DNA from: Acidobacteria bacterium AH-259-L09
GTDB lineage: Bacteria > Acidobacteriota > UBA6911 > RPQK01
DNA length: 6,242 nt
Direction of reading: 5' to 3'
Assembly: GCA_027717875.1 (NCBI GenBank)
Contig: JALLOL010000154.1
Coordinates: 1-6,242, forward strand
A model generated the notes under the pieces. That model searched no databases. It saw nothing but the letters and a program-made list of their open reading frames with translations, and had not been told where the DNA came from. Below, piece by piece: positions 1-5,075 of the stretch; position 1 is the stretch's first letter; each line of letters opens with the position of its first letter. A program made the translations under genes and the position numbers.

Positions 1-894
1 AGCAGGCCCAGGCTTCCTGTCGGGAAAAAGAATGAAGATCCCTCCTATCACCATAATCCCAATTCCGATCCAAATCGCTTGAACCAGAGGATTTACAAAA
101 ACCCGAAATGTCACCTGTCCCTGTTCGTCCCACCCCGACAAGACCAGGTAGAGATCTTCCTTGAGTGTGCGACGAATTTTAACCTCTGTCATGGGCTGCT
201 CGCCCTTGTAGTGAAAGTGCTTTTGCGGATAGAGTCCCGCGATCTTTTTCCCGCCTTGCAAGACATCTATGCGAGCCGTTACCACCTCTTTTTCCGGATC
301 CCTTCTCTGGGTCAGTTCCTGAAATACCAGAGTGTAATCAGCCACAGCGAACCTTTCGCCTTTCTTCACCGTGAAGACCTGTTCCACATTAAAAAACGAG
401 CTGGCAATAATACCGACGAAGACAAAAACAACTCCAACGTGGATGATGAATCCGCCATAGCGGCGTTTGTTCATCAGAGTAAGATCTCTTAAAGCGATTA
501 AGAATCCTGTGGGCCGAATGGATTTTCGAGCCCGCGCCCCTTTGTAAAACTCGTAGACCATGGTCATGGCCACAAACCCACATGCTGAGAAAAAGATCAG
601 CGGAATCAGATCACGAACACCGATCAGCAGCACCACTCCGCCACTGAGTACCCCGACCAGCAGAGGTATTGGAAAGTTTCTCAGGAAATTCTTCCCCGAG
701 GCCTTGCGCCAGGCGATCAACGGACAGATTCCGGTGAGAATCAGGAGGGCCAAACCCAAAGGCAGATTGACCTGATTAAAGAAAGGGGTGGAGACGGTTA
801 TCTTCTCCCCGGTGACCCATTCAGAGAGAATTGGAAAGACCGTGCCCCAGAAAATGGCAAAACAGATCGAGACAAACAGCAAATTGTTCAGCAA
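1..894 (-). CDS. ccmF: CcmF, C-terminal part (frame-shifted from the N-terminal part; runs off the left edge)
   Basis: This is the second half of the cytochrome c heme lyase subunit CcmF, read in a frame displaced by one base from the first half. The frame is open from 894 to base 1 with no stop, about 298 codons, and begins with LLNNLLFVSICFAIFWGT, which continues the family sequence directly after the SREASF that ends the good part of the upstream frame. It holds further membrane helices, a KRRYGGFIIHVGVV segment whose His (about residue 502 of the rejoined protein) fits the second transmembrane heme ligand of CcmF, a periplasmic stretch, and a last hydrophobic helix (LVQAIWIGIGIMVIGGIFIL) ending in FPDRKPG. 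The rejoined protein reaches 648 residues at the edge, close to the usual 640-680, so little is missing. No convincing start with a Shine-Dalgarno is seen near 894, so this is read as a continuation and not as an independent gene. Confidence 0.88.
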   Translation of the reverse strand, partial: MLNNLLFVSICFAIFWGTVFPILSEWVTGEKITVSTPFFNQVNLPLGLALLILTGICPLIAWRKASGKNFLRNFPIPLLVGVLSGGVVLLIGVRDLIPLIFFSACGFVAMTMVYEFYKGARARKSIRPTGFLIALRDLTLMNKRRYGGFIIHVGVVFVFVGIIASSFFNVEQVFTVKKGERFAVADYTLVFQELTQRRDPEKEVVTARIDVLQGGKKIAGLYPQKHFHYKGEQPMTEVKIRRTLKEDLYLVLSGWDEQGQVTFRVFVNPLVQAIWIGIGIMVIGGIFILFPDRKPGPA

Positions 895-1945
895 AAAAAG
901 AAGCTTCGCGCGAGAGAAAAGACCTCATGCGCTGCTCACTGCGCAGTTCACTCGATCGGTAAAAAATCCAAAAAACCCCGAAGAACGTGCTAATGGCCAG
1001 AAAGATAACGAAAAGTGGCCCTATGCCGGACAGAGCAAAAGAATGAACCGAGGAGATGACCCCGCTGCGGGTGATAAAGGTGCCGAAGATGGAAAGCTCG
1101 AAAGCCGCCAAAATCAGAATAAAGTTCCACATCTTGAGCATTCCTTTCTTTTCAGTAATCATCACCGAGTGAAGGAAAGCCGTCGCAATCAGCCAGGGCA
1201 TGAATGAAGCATTTTCAACTGGATCCCATGCCCAATATCCTCCCCAGCCCAGTTCTTCGTAGGCCCACGCCCCTCCGAGTGTGATCCCAAAGGTGAGAAA
1301 TATCCAGGCCACCAAGGTCCATCGGCGGGTGGTGCGAATCCAGGAGGTATCCAGCCGCCCACTCATCAAAGCTCCCATGGCAAAGGCGAAAGGTACGGTC
1401 AAACCAACGTAGCCCAAAAAGAGGCAAGGAGGGTGGATGATCATGTAAAAGTTCTGAAGCAAAGGATTTAATCCCTGCCCATCAGCCGGCCTGAAGTCCA
1501 GTGTGTCAAAGGGGTTGGTGGCAAAGTTCAACAGGACCATGAAAAAAACGAGAGTCCCCAGCAAAACGACCGTGGTGTAGGGCATCAAATCACGGTTTCG
1601 GCTGCGGTTTTGAATCACCACAATAAAGGAAAACAGGGAAAGGACAAGCGCCCACAGCAAAAGACTTCCCTTTTGCCCGCCCCAAAAGGCCGTAAACTTG
1701 TAGGCCGTTGGAATATCGGCTGCGCTGTAGCCCGCTACATATTCGACCAAAAACTCATCGGTCAGCAGCAGATACCAAAGGCAGAGGGAGGCCACCATGA
1801 GGATGACAAAATGGGCGATGACACTGTTTTCCGCACTTCGCACCAGGGGCAGATGATTTCGAACTCCTCCCACCAGCGCAGCCACTATTCCGTAGGTACA
1901 AAACAAGAGCGAAGCGATGAGGCAATAGCGGCCAAGCTCAATCAT
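821..1945 (-). CDS. ccmF: CcmF, N-terminal part (heme lyase with WWD domain, truncated by frameshift)
   Basis: CcmF is the inner-membrane protein that, with CcmH where present, takes heme from holo-CcmE and attaches it to CxxCH motifs of apocytochromes c in the periplasm. The first 350 residues are a typical CcmF N-terminal half: many membrane helices, HPPCLFLGY with the first periplasmic heme-ligand His at 171, the tryptophan-rich WWD motif GWGGYWAWDPVENAS (233-247), a transmembrane His at 259 in TAFLHS, and the second periplasmic His at 301 in GVISSVHSF. These match E. coli H173, H261 and H303 with a constant offset of two. After SREASFF the frame turns into nonfamily sequence and stops at 821, giving 374 codons where about 650 are expected. 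The ATG at 1945 lies 6 nt after the ccmE stop; an AAGGAG inside the end of ccmE (1961-1966) is 15 nt upstream, rather far, so coupling to ccmE is likely. Whether the gene is truly broken is unresolved. Confidence 0.92.
   Translation of the reverse strand: MIELGRYCLIASLLFCTYGIVAALVGGVRNHLPLVRSAENSVIAHFVILMVASLCLWYLLLTDEFLVEYVAGYSAADIPTAYKFTAFWGGQKGSLLLWALVLSLFSFIVVIQNRSRNRDLMPYTTVVLLGTLVFFMVLLNFATNPFDTLDFRPADGQGLNPLLQNFYMIIHPPCLFLGYVGLTVPFAFAMGALMSGRLDTSWIRTTRRWTLVAWIFLTFGITLGGAWAYEELGWGGYWAWDPVENASFMPWLIATAFLHSVMITEKKGMLKMWNFILILAAFELSIFGTFITRSGVISSVHSFALSGIGPLFVIFLAISTFFGVFWIFYRSSELRSEQRMRSFLSREASFFAEQFAVCLDLFCHFLGHGLSNSL
893..899 (-). other. Frameshift site in ccmF (T7 homopolymer)
   Basis: On the coding strand, GAAGCTTC is followed by seven Ts and then GCTGAAC. 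With seven Ts the frame reads E-A-S-F-F-A-E-Q and stops 24 codons later at 821. With six Ts it reads E-A-S-F-L-L-N-N and stays open to the window edge with CcmF family sequence. One surplus T therefore accounts for the whole split. A sequencing or assembly indel, a real mutation, or a slippage/+1 recoding site would look the same here; the short run makes an indel the simplest explanation. Confidence 0.9.
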
Positions 1946-1951
1946 CGCCGC

Positions 1952-2389
1952 CTATTGGAACTCCTTCTTAATCGGAATATCCTGGGGATGCTCTGTGGCG
2001 AGTGTTTCGTATTTGGAGGGGCATTTGGCCAGAAGAACGGTGGCTTCAAAGACTTCCTCTTCTGGGCGGTATGTCCCCTCCACCACGACCTCAGCGTTAT
2101 CTTTGAACGTGTCAGGGATAATTCCCTGATACGCTACTGGTAGGGTCCGGTCGCTTTCCTTCTCGAACATCACAAACTCCACCTTCGACTGAGTGCTCTC
2201 TCCGCGAATAGTTCCAGGCGAGACGTAGCCGCTAACGCGGACCCCTTTGCCGGGGATCTCCTCGGCTTTGTTCATGAGCTCAGAAACAGTGTAGTAATAG
2301 ACCATGGAATCATTAATTCCACTGAACATCAGGTAACAAATGGCTCCAAGGATCAGTGTTCCGGCAACGATAAATTTTAGATGAGGCAT
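1952..2389 (-). CDS. ccmE: CcmE heme chaperone, CxxxY type
   Basis: CcmE is a membrane-anchored periplasmic chaperone that binds heme covalently and carries it to CcmF. The 145-residue protein has one N-terminal anchor (about 5-24: KFIVAGTLILGAICYLMFSG), then the YYYTVSEL segment and a small beta-barrel with RVSGYVSPGTI (51-61) and VVVEGTYRPEEEVFEATVLLAKCPSKY (split here as residues 101-127). The heme-attachment position, normally His in HxxxY (H130 in E. coli), is Cys123 followed by Tyr127, so this is the CxxxY variant known from Desulfovibrio and some archaea. The start at 2389 is chosen because AAGGAG (2398-2403) sits 8 nt upstream and the anchor follows at once; a longer in-frame opening to 2452 would add 21 residues without a good ribosome site. 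It is followed 6 nt later by ccmF, its working partner. Confidence 0.93.
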   Translation of the reverse strand: MPHLKFIVAGTLILGAICYLMFSGINDSMVYYYTVSELMNKAEEIPGKGVRVSGYVSPGTIRGESTQSKVEFVMFEKESDRTLPVAYQGIIPDTFKDNAEVVVEGTYRPEEEVFEATVLLAKCPSKYETLATEHPQDIPIKKEFQ

Positions 2390-2397
2390 TAATAAAT

Positions 2398-2422
2398 CTC
2401 CTTCAGACAGTTGTGTCAGAAG
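2398..2422 (-). promoter_or_regulatory. ccmE Shine-Dalgarno with overlapping hairpin
   Basis: The ccmE ribosome site AAGGAG occupies 2398-2403. Bases 2401-2422 form an inverted repeat: in the mRNA CUUC-U-GACA, loop CAAC, UGUC-U-GAAG, that is 8 base pairs around one U-U mismatch. The 3' arm ends in the AAG of the Shine-Dalgarno, so folding would partly cover it. The structure is visible, but any regulatory role is inference, and a stem of this size can occur by chance. Confidence 0.4.
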
Positions 2423-2506
2423 CAGCCAATTAGACGCTGGGCATCTGAACAATCTTTATTGTAACAGTTATAAAGGTGTTGGAGAAGGGAAGAAAGGTGA
2501 GGCCCC

Positions 2507-3004
2507 CTAGTCGGATTCGATCTGCTTGAGAGACTCTTCAATCAAGGCCCGGTTGCTCTCTGGCGTGATATTCTTCCTGATCAATTTAGAGGCCATCATC
2601 AGGGAAAGATCTATGACCTCGTTTCTGAGGTCAGTGATGGCTTTTTCCTTTTCCGCTTGGATCTGTTTTTCGGCAGCTTGAAGGATGGAATCCGTCCTAG
2701 CTTTGGCGTCTTGCAGGATTTCTGCCTTCACCTTCTCTGCTTGGGTGCGGCTTGCCGCAATAATGGACTGTGCTTCTAGCCTGGCTTTGGCAATGATCTG
2801 TTTGGACTCCTGTTGAAGCCGTTCCATTTCCTGCTTAGCTTTGGCAGCGTCATCCAGGGACTTCCGGATCGTTTCCTCACGGTCCTCCAGCATTTTCAAA
2901 AGGGGTTTCCAGGCGTACTTGCGCAGCAATACAAAAAGGACCAAAAAGGTGAGAATGGTCCAAAGAAACAATCCCGGATCGGGCTGGACCAGAGGATTAT
3001 CCAT
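2507..3004 (-). CDS. atpF: F-type ATP synthase subunit b
   Basis: Subunit b forms the peripheral stalk that holds F1 (through delta and alpha) against the a subunit in the membrane. The 165-residue protein has the normal length and plan: a short periplasmic N-terminus (PDPGLF), one membrane helix (about 11-28, LFLWTILTFLVLFVLL), the basic RKYAWKP exit motif (28-34), then a long charged alpha-helical dimerization region rich in K, E, A and Q with little Gly or Pro up to about residue 145, and a short C-terminal part (ITPESNRALIEESLKQIESD) that in the family contacts delta. ATG at 3004 is preferred because AAGGAG (3011-3016) is 6 nt upstream; a TTG at 3010 lies directly against that site. It is the last ATP synthase gene here: ccmE follows after 117 nt, with no atpH, A, G, D or C and no second b gene. 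Confidence 0.95.
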   Translation of the reverse strand: MDNPLVQPDPGLFLWTILTFLVLFVLLRKYAWKPLLKMLEDREETIRKSLDDAAKAKQEMERLQQESKQIIAKARLEAQSIIAASRTQAEKVKAEILQDAKARTDSILQAAEKQIQAEKEKAITDLRNEVIDLSLMMASKLIRKNITPESNRALIEESLKQIESD

Positions 3005-3022
3005 AACCAACTCCTTCGCAAG

Positions 3023-3086
3023 GGGGGACCGGGTCTTTAAAATTTAAATTTTGGCTCAAAATTTAAATTTTAAAGACCCGGCCCCC
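3023..3086 (-). repeat. Long hairpin between atpE and atpF
   Basis: The 90-nt gap between atpE and atpF is mostly one inverted repeat. Arms 3029-3052 and 3058-3081 are perfect complements over 24 bp around a 5-nt loop (3053-3057), and 5 further G-C pairs (3023-3027 with 3082-3086) follow if A3028 is bulged, giving about 29 bp. Each arm contains the self-complementary 14-mer AAAATTTAAATTTT. In the mRNA it begins 8 nt after the atpE stop and ends 6 nt before the atpF Shine-Dalgarno. No U-tract follows, so it is not a standard intrinsic terminator. It could stabilise the atpE message end, be an RNase processing site, lower atpF translation, or be a copy of a small dispersed palindromic element. 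Confidence 0.85.
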
Positions 3087-3094
3087 ACCAATCC

Positions 3095-3319
3095 TCATTT
3101 CATCAACACTATCAGGAGCACAAACACTTCCGCCAAGATGGCCACTCCTTCGAGGAGAAACAGAGGCAGATTTACGGCACCGGTAATCTTGTCGGCCGCT
3201 GCCGGTTGACGGGCAATGCTTTCCGCCGCAGCGGCAGTGAATTTACCAATGCCTATTCCAGCGCCGATAACAATCAAACCCAGACCAAGAGCAGCGCCAA
3301 AGTAATGCAGAACTTCCAT
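3095..3319 (-). CDS. atpE: F-type ATP synthase subunit c (proteolipid ring)
   Basis: Subunit c forms the membrane rotor ring; each copy carries one proton on a buried carboxylate as the ring turns past subunit a. The 74-residue protein is a two-helix hairpin: helix 1 with the glycine motif GAGIGIG (19-25), the polar loop with RQP (37-39), and helix 2 with the ion-binding Glu57 in LLEGVAIL, exactly 20 residues after the loop Arg as in E. coli (D61) and Ilyobacter (E65). The Gln and Ser that help bind sodium in Na+-type rings are Ile24 and Gly58 here, so the ring is read as proton-coupled. GGAGGT lies 7 nt before the ATG. The gene follows atpB by 24 nt and is separated from atpF by a long hairpin, an arrangement that could help make more c than a or b. 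Confidence 0.96.
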   Translation of the reverse strand: MEVLHYFGAALGLGLIVIGAGIGIGKFTAAAAESIARQPAAADKITGAVNLPLFLLEGVAILAEVFVLLIVLMK

Positions 3320-3326
3320 ACAGGTT

Positions 3327-3332
3327 ACCTCC
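3327..3332 (-). promoter_or_regulatory. Strong Shine-Dalgarno of atpE
   Basis: The coding strand reads GGAGGT, 7 nt before the atpE ATG, an almost ideal ribosome site. atpZ, atpI and atpB have no comparable purine-rich site before their starts. This fits the need for many c subunits per complex (about 8-17 in the family), though the stoichiometry effect is inferred. Confidence 0.7.
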
Positions 3333-3343
3333 GTCTAATTCGT

Positions 3344-4261
3344 TTAGTGATGAACGTTGATCGCCATACCAATAAACACGGCCGTCAGAAGGGTAAAAAC
3401 ATACGCCTGTACCAACACAATAATGATTTCCAGTGCGGATATACCCACTGCTAGCGGGATGGACACTAGCACTCCAACTCCGAACCCGGCCCAAAAACTT
3501 TGAAACAGTCCACTGAAAATGAACACAAAAGACAAAATTGCCAGGATGGCGATATGTCCACCGGTCATGTTCGCCGCCAATCGCATGGTCAGGGCGAAGG
3601 GTTTCACAAACATAGCCATGAGTTCGATTGGTATAAGAATGAAATAAACCGGCCACGCCATTCCTTGGGGAGCCATATTCTTCCAATGCTTTATAAAACC
3701 GTGGGCTTTGCTTCCAGCAATAATGATGGCAAAAAAGGTTATGGTAGCTAAAGCGGCGGTGACATTGTAATTGCCTGTTGCCGTGGTCCCTCCATGAAGC
3801 ATTCGATTGATGATGGAGTGCTGGTCGGTCTGGAGAATAAAGCGATCAATGACCCCCAAGATGTCAAACAAGGGAACTAAGCCGATGCCATTCGCGGTGA
3901 GGATGAAAAAGAAAAAGGTTAAAACGAGGGGCGTCCAGGTATTCAAAAATTTGGCTCCCACATTGGGGAGAACAACCGAATCGCGAATAAACTGGACCAC
4001 TGCTTCCAAGGCGTTCATGGATCCGGTGGGAAGCGGACGATCTTGCTTTAAGTATTTGCGGGTGACCCACGTAATGATGACAAACAAAAAGGCAGCCACG
4101 ATCCACAGCATTAATACATGCTTGGTTACAGACAAGTTGATGCCCAACACGGTTGGCAACTCAATAATGGGATGGTCGATTGAGCTGTTTGAAACGTGCT
4201 CTATAATCACTTTCCCAGCATTGAACTCGCCAGGTCCGCCCGTTTCACCTGTAGTCATCAT
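3344..4261 (-). CDS. atpB: F-type ATP synthase subunit a
   Basis: Subunit a provides the two half-channels through which protons reach and leave the c-ring. The 305-residue protein has several membrane helices and the diagnostic helix FALTMRLAANMTGGH (223-236 region) with the essential Arg227 (R210 in E. coli) and Asn231. The last helix carries Gln285 in VLVQAYVF (Q252 in E. coli) and ends with GMAINVHH. The polar pair that is E219/H245 in E. coli appears swapped, as His236 and Glu278, a compensated arrangement found in many other species. The N-terminus includes HPIIELPTVLGINLSVTKHV, typical of the family, preceded by a soluble Gly-rich start. The first ATG at 4261 overlaps the atpI stop as ATGA; a second ATG follows immediately at 4258. 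There is no clear Shine-Dalgarno, so coupled translation from atpI is likely. Confidence 0.96.
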   Translation of the reverse strand: MMTTGETGGPGEFNAGKVIIEHVSNSSIDHPIIELPTVLGINLSVTKHVLMLWIVAAFLFVIITWVTRKYLKQDRPLPTGSMNALEAVVQFIRDSVVLPNVGAKFLNTWTPLVLTFFFFILTANGIGLVPLFDILGVIDRFILQTDQHSIINRMLHGGTTATGNYNVTAALATITFFAIIIAGSKAHGFIKHWKNMAPQGMAWPVYFILIPIELMAMFVKPFALTMRLAANMTGGHIAILAILSFVFIFSGLFQSFWAGFGVGVLVSIPLAVGISALEIIIVLVQAYVFTLLTAVFIGMAINVHH

Positions 4262-4614
4262 CTCGTGCTGAACATGGTACGAAAATACAACGCTTCCGCC
4301 ATGTGAAGTCCCGTGAAATAGACTGTGAAACTAATAACAAACGGTATTGGTTGAAAAGAATACAAACCAACAATTAAGGTCATATAGACGGCGTACAGCA
4401 CCATCTTAGCCAAGAAGGCCTTGGCCATGAAAGAAGTGAGCTTTTGCGACTCTTTCCGATAGATTCTTTCCACCATCAAGATAGTGGCGATTCCCACCAG
4501 TAACGGAACCAGCATCCCCAGGAAAATTTCCATCGCTGCACCAGGAGCGAAGGTAATGGAGACCAATGCCCAGGAGACCACACAAAACAAAGTGATGCAC
4601 CCAATCATCGTCAT
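4258..4614 (-). CDS. atpI: AtpI-like ATP synthase accessory membrane protein
   Basis: This small membrane protein of 118 residues is placed as AtpI by position and shape more than by a sharp motif. Four hydrophobic helices are visible at about 3-23, 27-48, 63-86 and 90-108, with a basic cytoplasmic loop ERIYRKESQK (49-58) between the second and third and a basic tail. The last helix contains the pattern SFTVYFTGLHMAEALYF. AtpI proteins assist c-ring assembly in some bacteria and, with AtpZ, have been linked to Mg2+/Ca2+ handling; either role here is inference. The ATG at 4614 overlaps the atpZ stop by four bases (ATGA) and its own stop overlaps the atpB ATG in the same way, so the three genes are probably translated as a coupled set. 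A second ATG at 4608 is possible. It could also be annotated only as a hypothetical membrane protein. Confidence 0.8.
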   Translation of the reverse strand: MTMIGCITLFCVVSWALVSITFAPGAAMEIFLGMLVPLLVGIATILMVERIYRKESQKLTSFMAKAFLAKMVLYAVYMTLIVGLYSFQPIPFVISFTVYFTGLHMAEALYFRTMFSTR

Positions 4615-4853
4615 TGTTTCCAGACCGTTTTGGCCAGTTCATAAAAGCCGACAATCATACCCAAAATTAAGCCCACTAGCAAAAACCAGGGAGAGGTCTC
4701 ACGCCACTGGTCAATGAGATACCCCATCGCACCGAAGAACAGAATAGCCCCCACTAAGGTATAGCTGGCCGTTGCGGCCGGTCCCGATTTGCGAACCACT
4801 TGTTGAAAGTACTGGAAGGACTTTGACAGAAAATCATCGGGCCTATCGGGCAT
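4611..4853 (-). CDS. atpZ: AtpZ, small two-helix ATP synthase accessory protein
   Basis: The 80-residue protein matches the AtpZ (ATPase gene 1) family: a polar N-terminus, a first helix (about 26-47) ending in GYLIDQW, a short TSPWF turn (53-57), and a second helix GLILGMIVGFYELAKTVWK. The GYxxD, SPWF and GFYxL pattern is characteristic. Family members sit at the start of ATP synthase operons just before atpI and atpB, as here; proposed roles are Fo assembly and Mg2+/Ca2+ transport together with AtpI. The ATG at 4853 is the only reasonable start: an in-frame stop lies four codons upstream. No good Shine-Dalgarno precedes it, which is odd for the first gene of the set, and its leader (4854-5075) is the repeat-rich gap after nuoN. 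Confidence 0.87.
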   Translation of the reverse strand: MPDRPDDFLSKSFQYFQQVVRKSGPAATASYTLVGAILFFGAMGYLIDQWRETSPWFLLVGLILGMIVGFYELAKTVWKQ

Positions 4854-4900
4854 AATGGAGAAAACTCACAACTCGCCAGCTTGAAGAGTGCTGGATCATA

Positions 4901-5075
4901 CCAGAATCAGAAGCCAGAATCCAGAATTCAGAATCCAGAATTCAGAATCCAGAATGGTTGAAGGTTGAAGGTCCAGGTTTCAAGCTATTGAGTTTTTGAG
5001 GTGTGAGTTTTGAATTTTGGAGTTCTGAGTTGGGAGCTTCTCGATTCTGAATTCTGGATTCTGGCTCCTGACTCC
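4901..5075. repeat. Heptad-phase tandem and inverted repeat block between nuoN and atpZ
   Basis: The 222-nt gap (4854-5075) contains no gene. From 4914 to 4955 six 7-bp units follow without interruption: CCAGAAT, CCAGAAT, TCAGAAT, CCAGAAT, TCAGAAT, CCAGAAT; then GGTTGAA twice (4956-4969) and GGTCCAG. An earlier CCAGAAT stands at 4901. The right side carries the complement: arms 4912-4935 and 5043-5066 are perfect inverted repeats of 24 bp, and 4861-4874 is complementary to 4998-5011 with one mismatch. The middle (about 4987-5040) keeps a looser 7-base rhythm of GAGTTTT-like words. It resembles in kind the heptanucleotide repeats of cyanobacteria, but with other sequence. Function is unknown; it may be a dispersed noncoding element or a site of slippage. 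Confidence 0.85.

Noticed and set aside
79..492. 137-codon plus-strand open frame opposite the left end of ccmF
   Set aside because: The minus strand reads continuous CcmF here through all 894 bases, which explains the region.
1610..2143. 177-codon plus-strand open frame
   Set aside because: It lies opposite ccmF and ccmE, which have unmistakable family sequence; its product is a charged shadow without recognisable domains.
2453..2506. Promoter before ccmE (TACAAT or TATAAC as -10)
   Set aside because: The AT-rich words exist, but no acceptable -35 hexamer is found 16-18 nt upstream, so the site cannot be supported.
3023..3086. Intrinsic terminator after atpE
   Set aside because: The stem is AT-rich at its core and is followed on the transcript by CCCCCUUGCGAAGGAG, not by a U-tract, and atpF lies at once downstream.
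3095..3319. Alkaliphile-type PxxExxP motif in subunit c
   Set aside because: Pro52 is five residues before Glu57 and no Pro follows it, so the motif is absent.
3807..4271. 154-codon plus-strand open frame opposite atpB
   Set aside because: It is the antisense shadow of conserved subunit a, with no ribosome site or family likeness.
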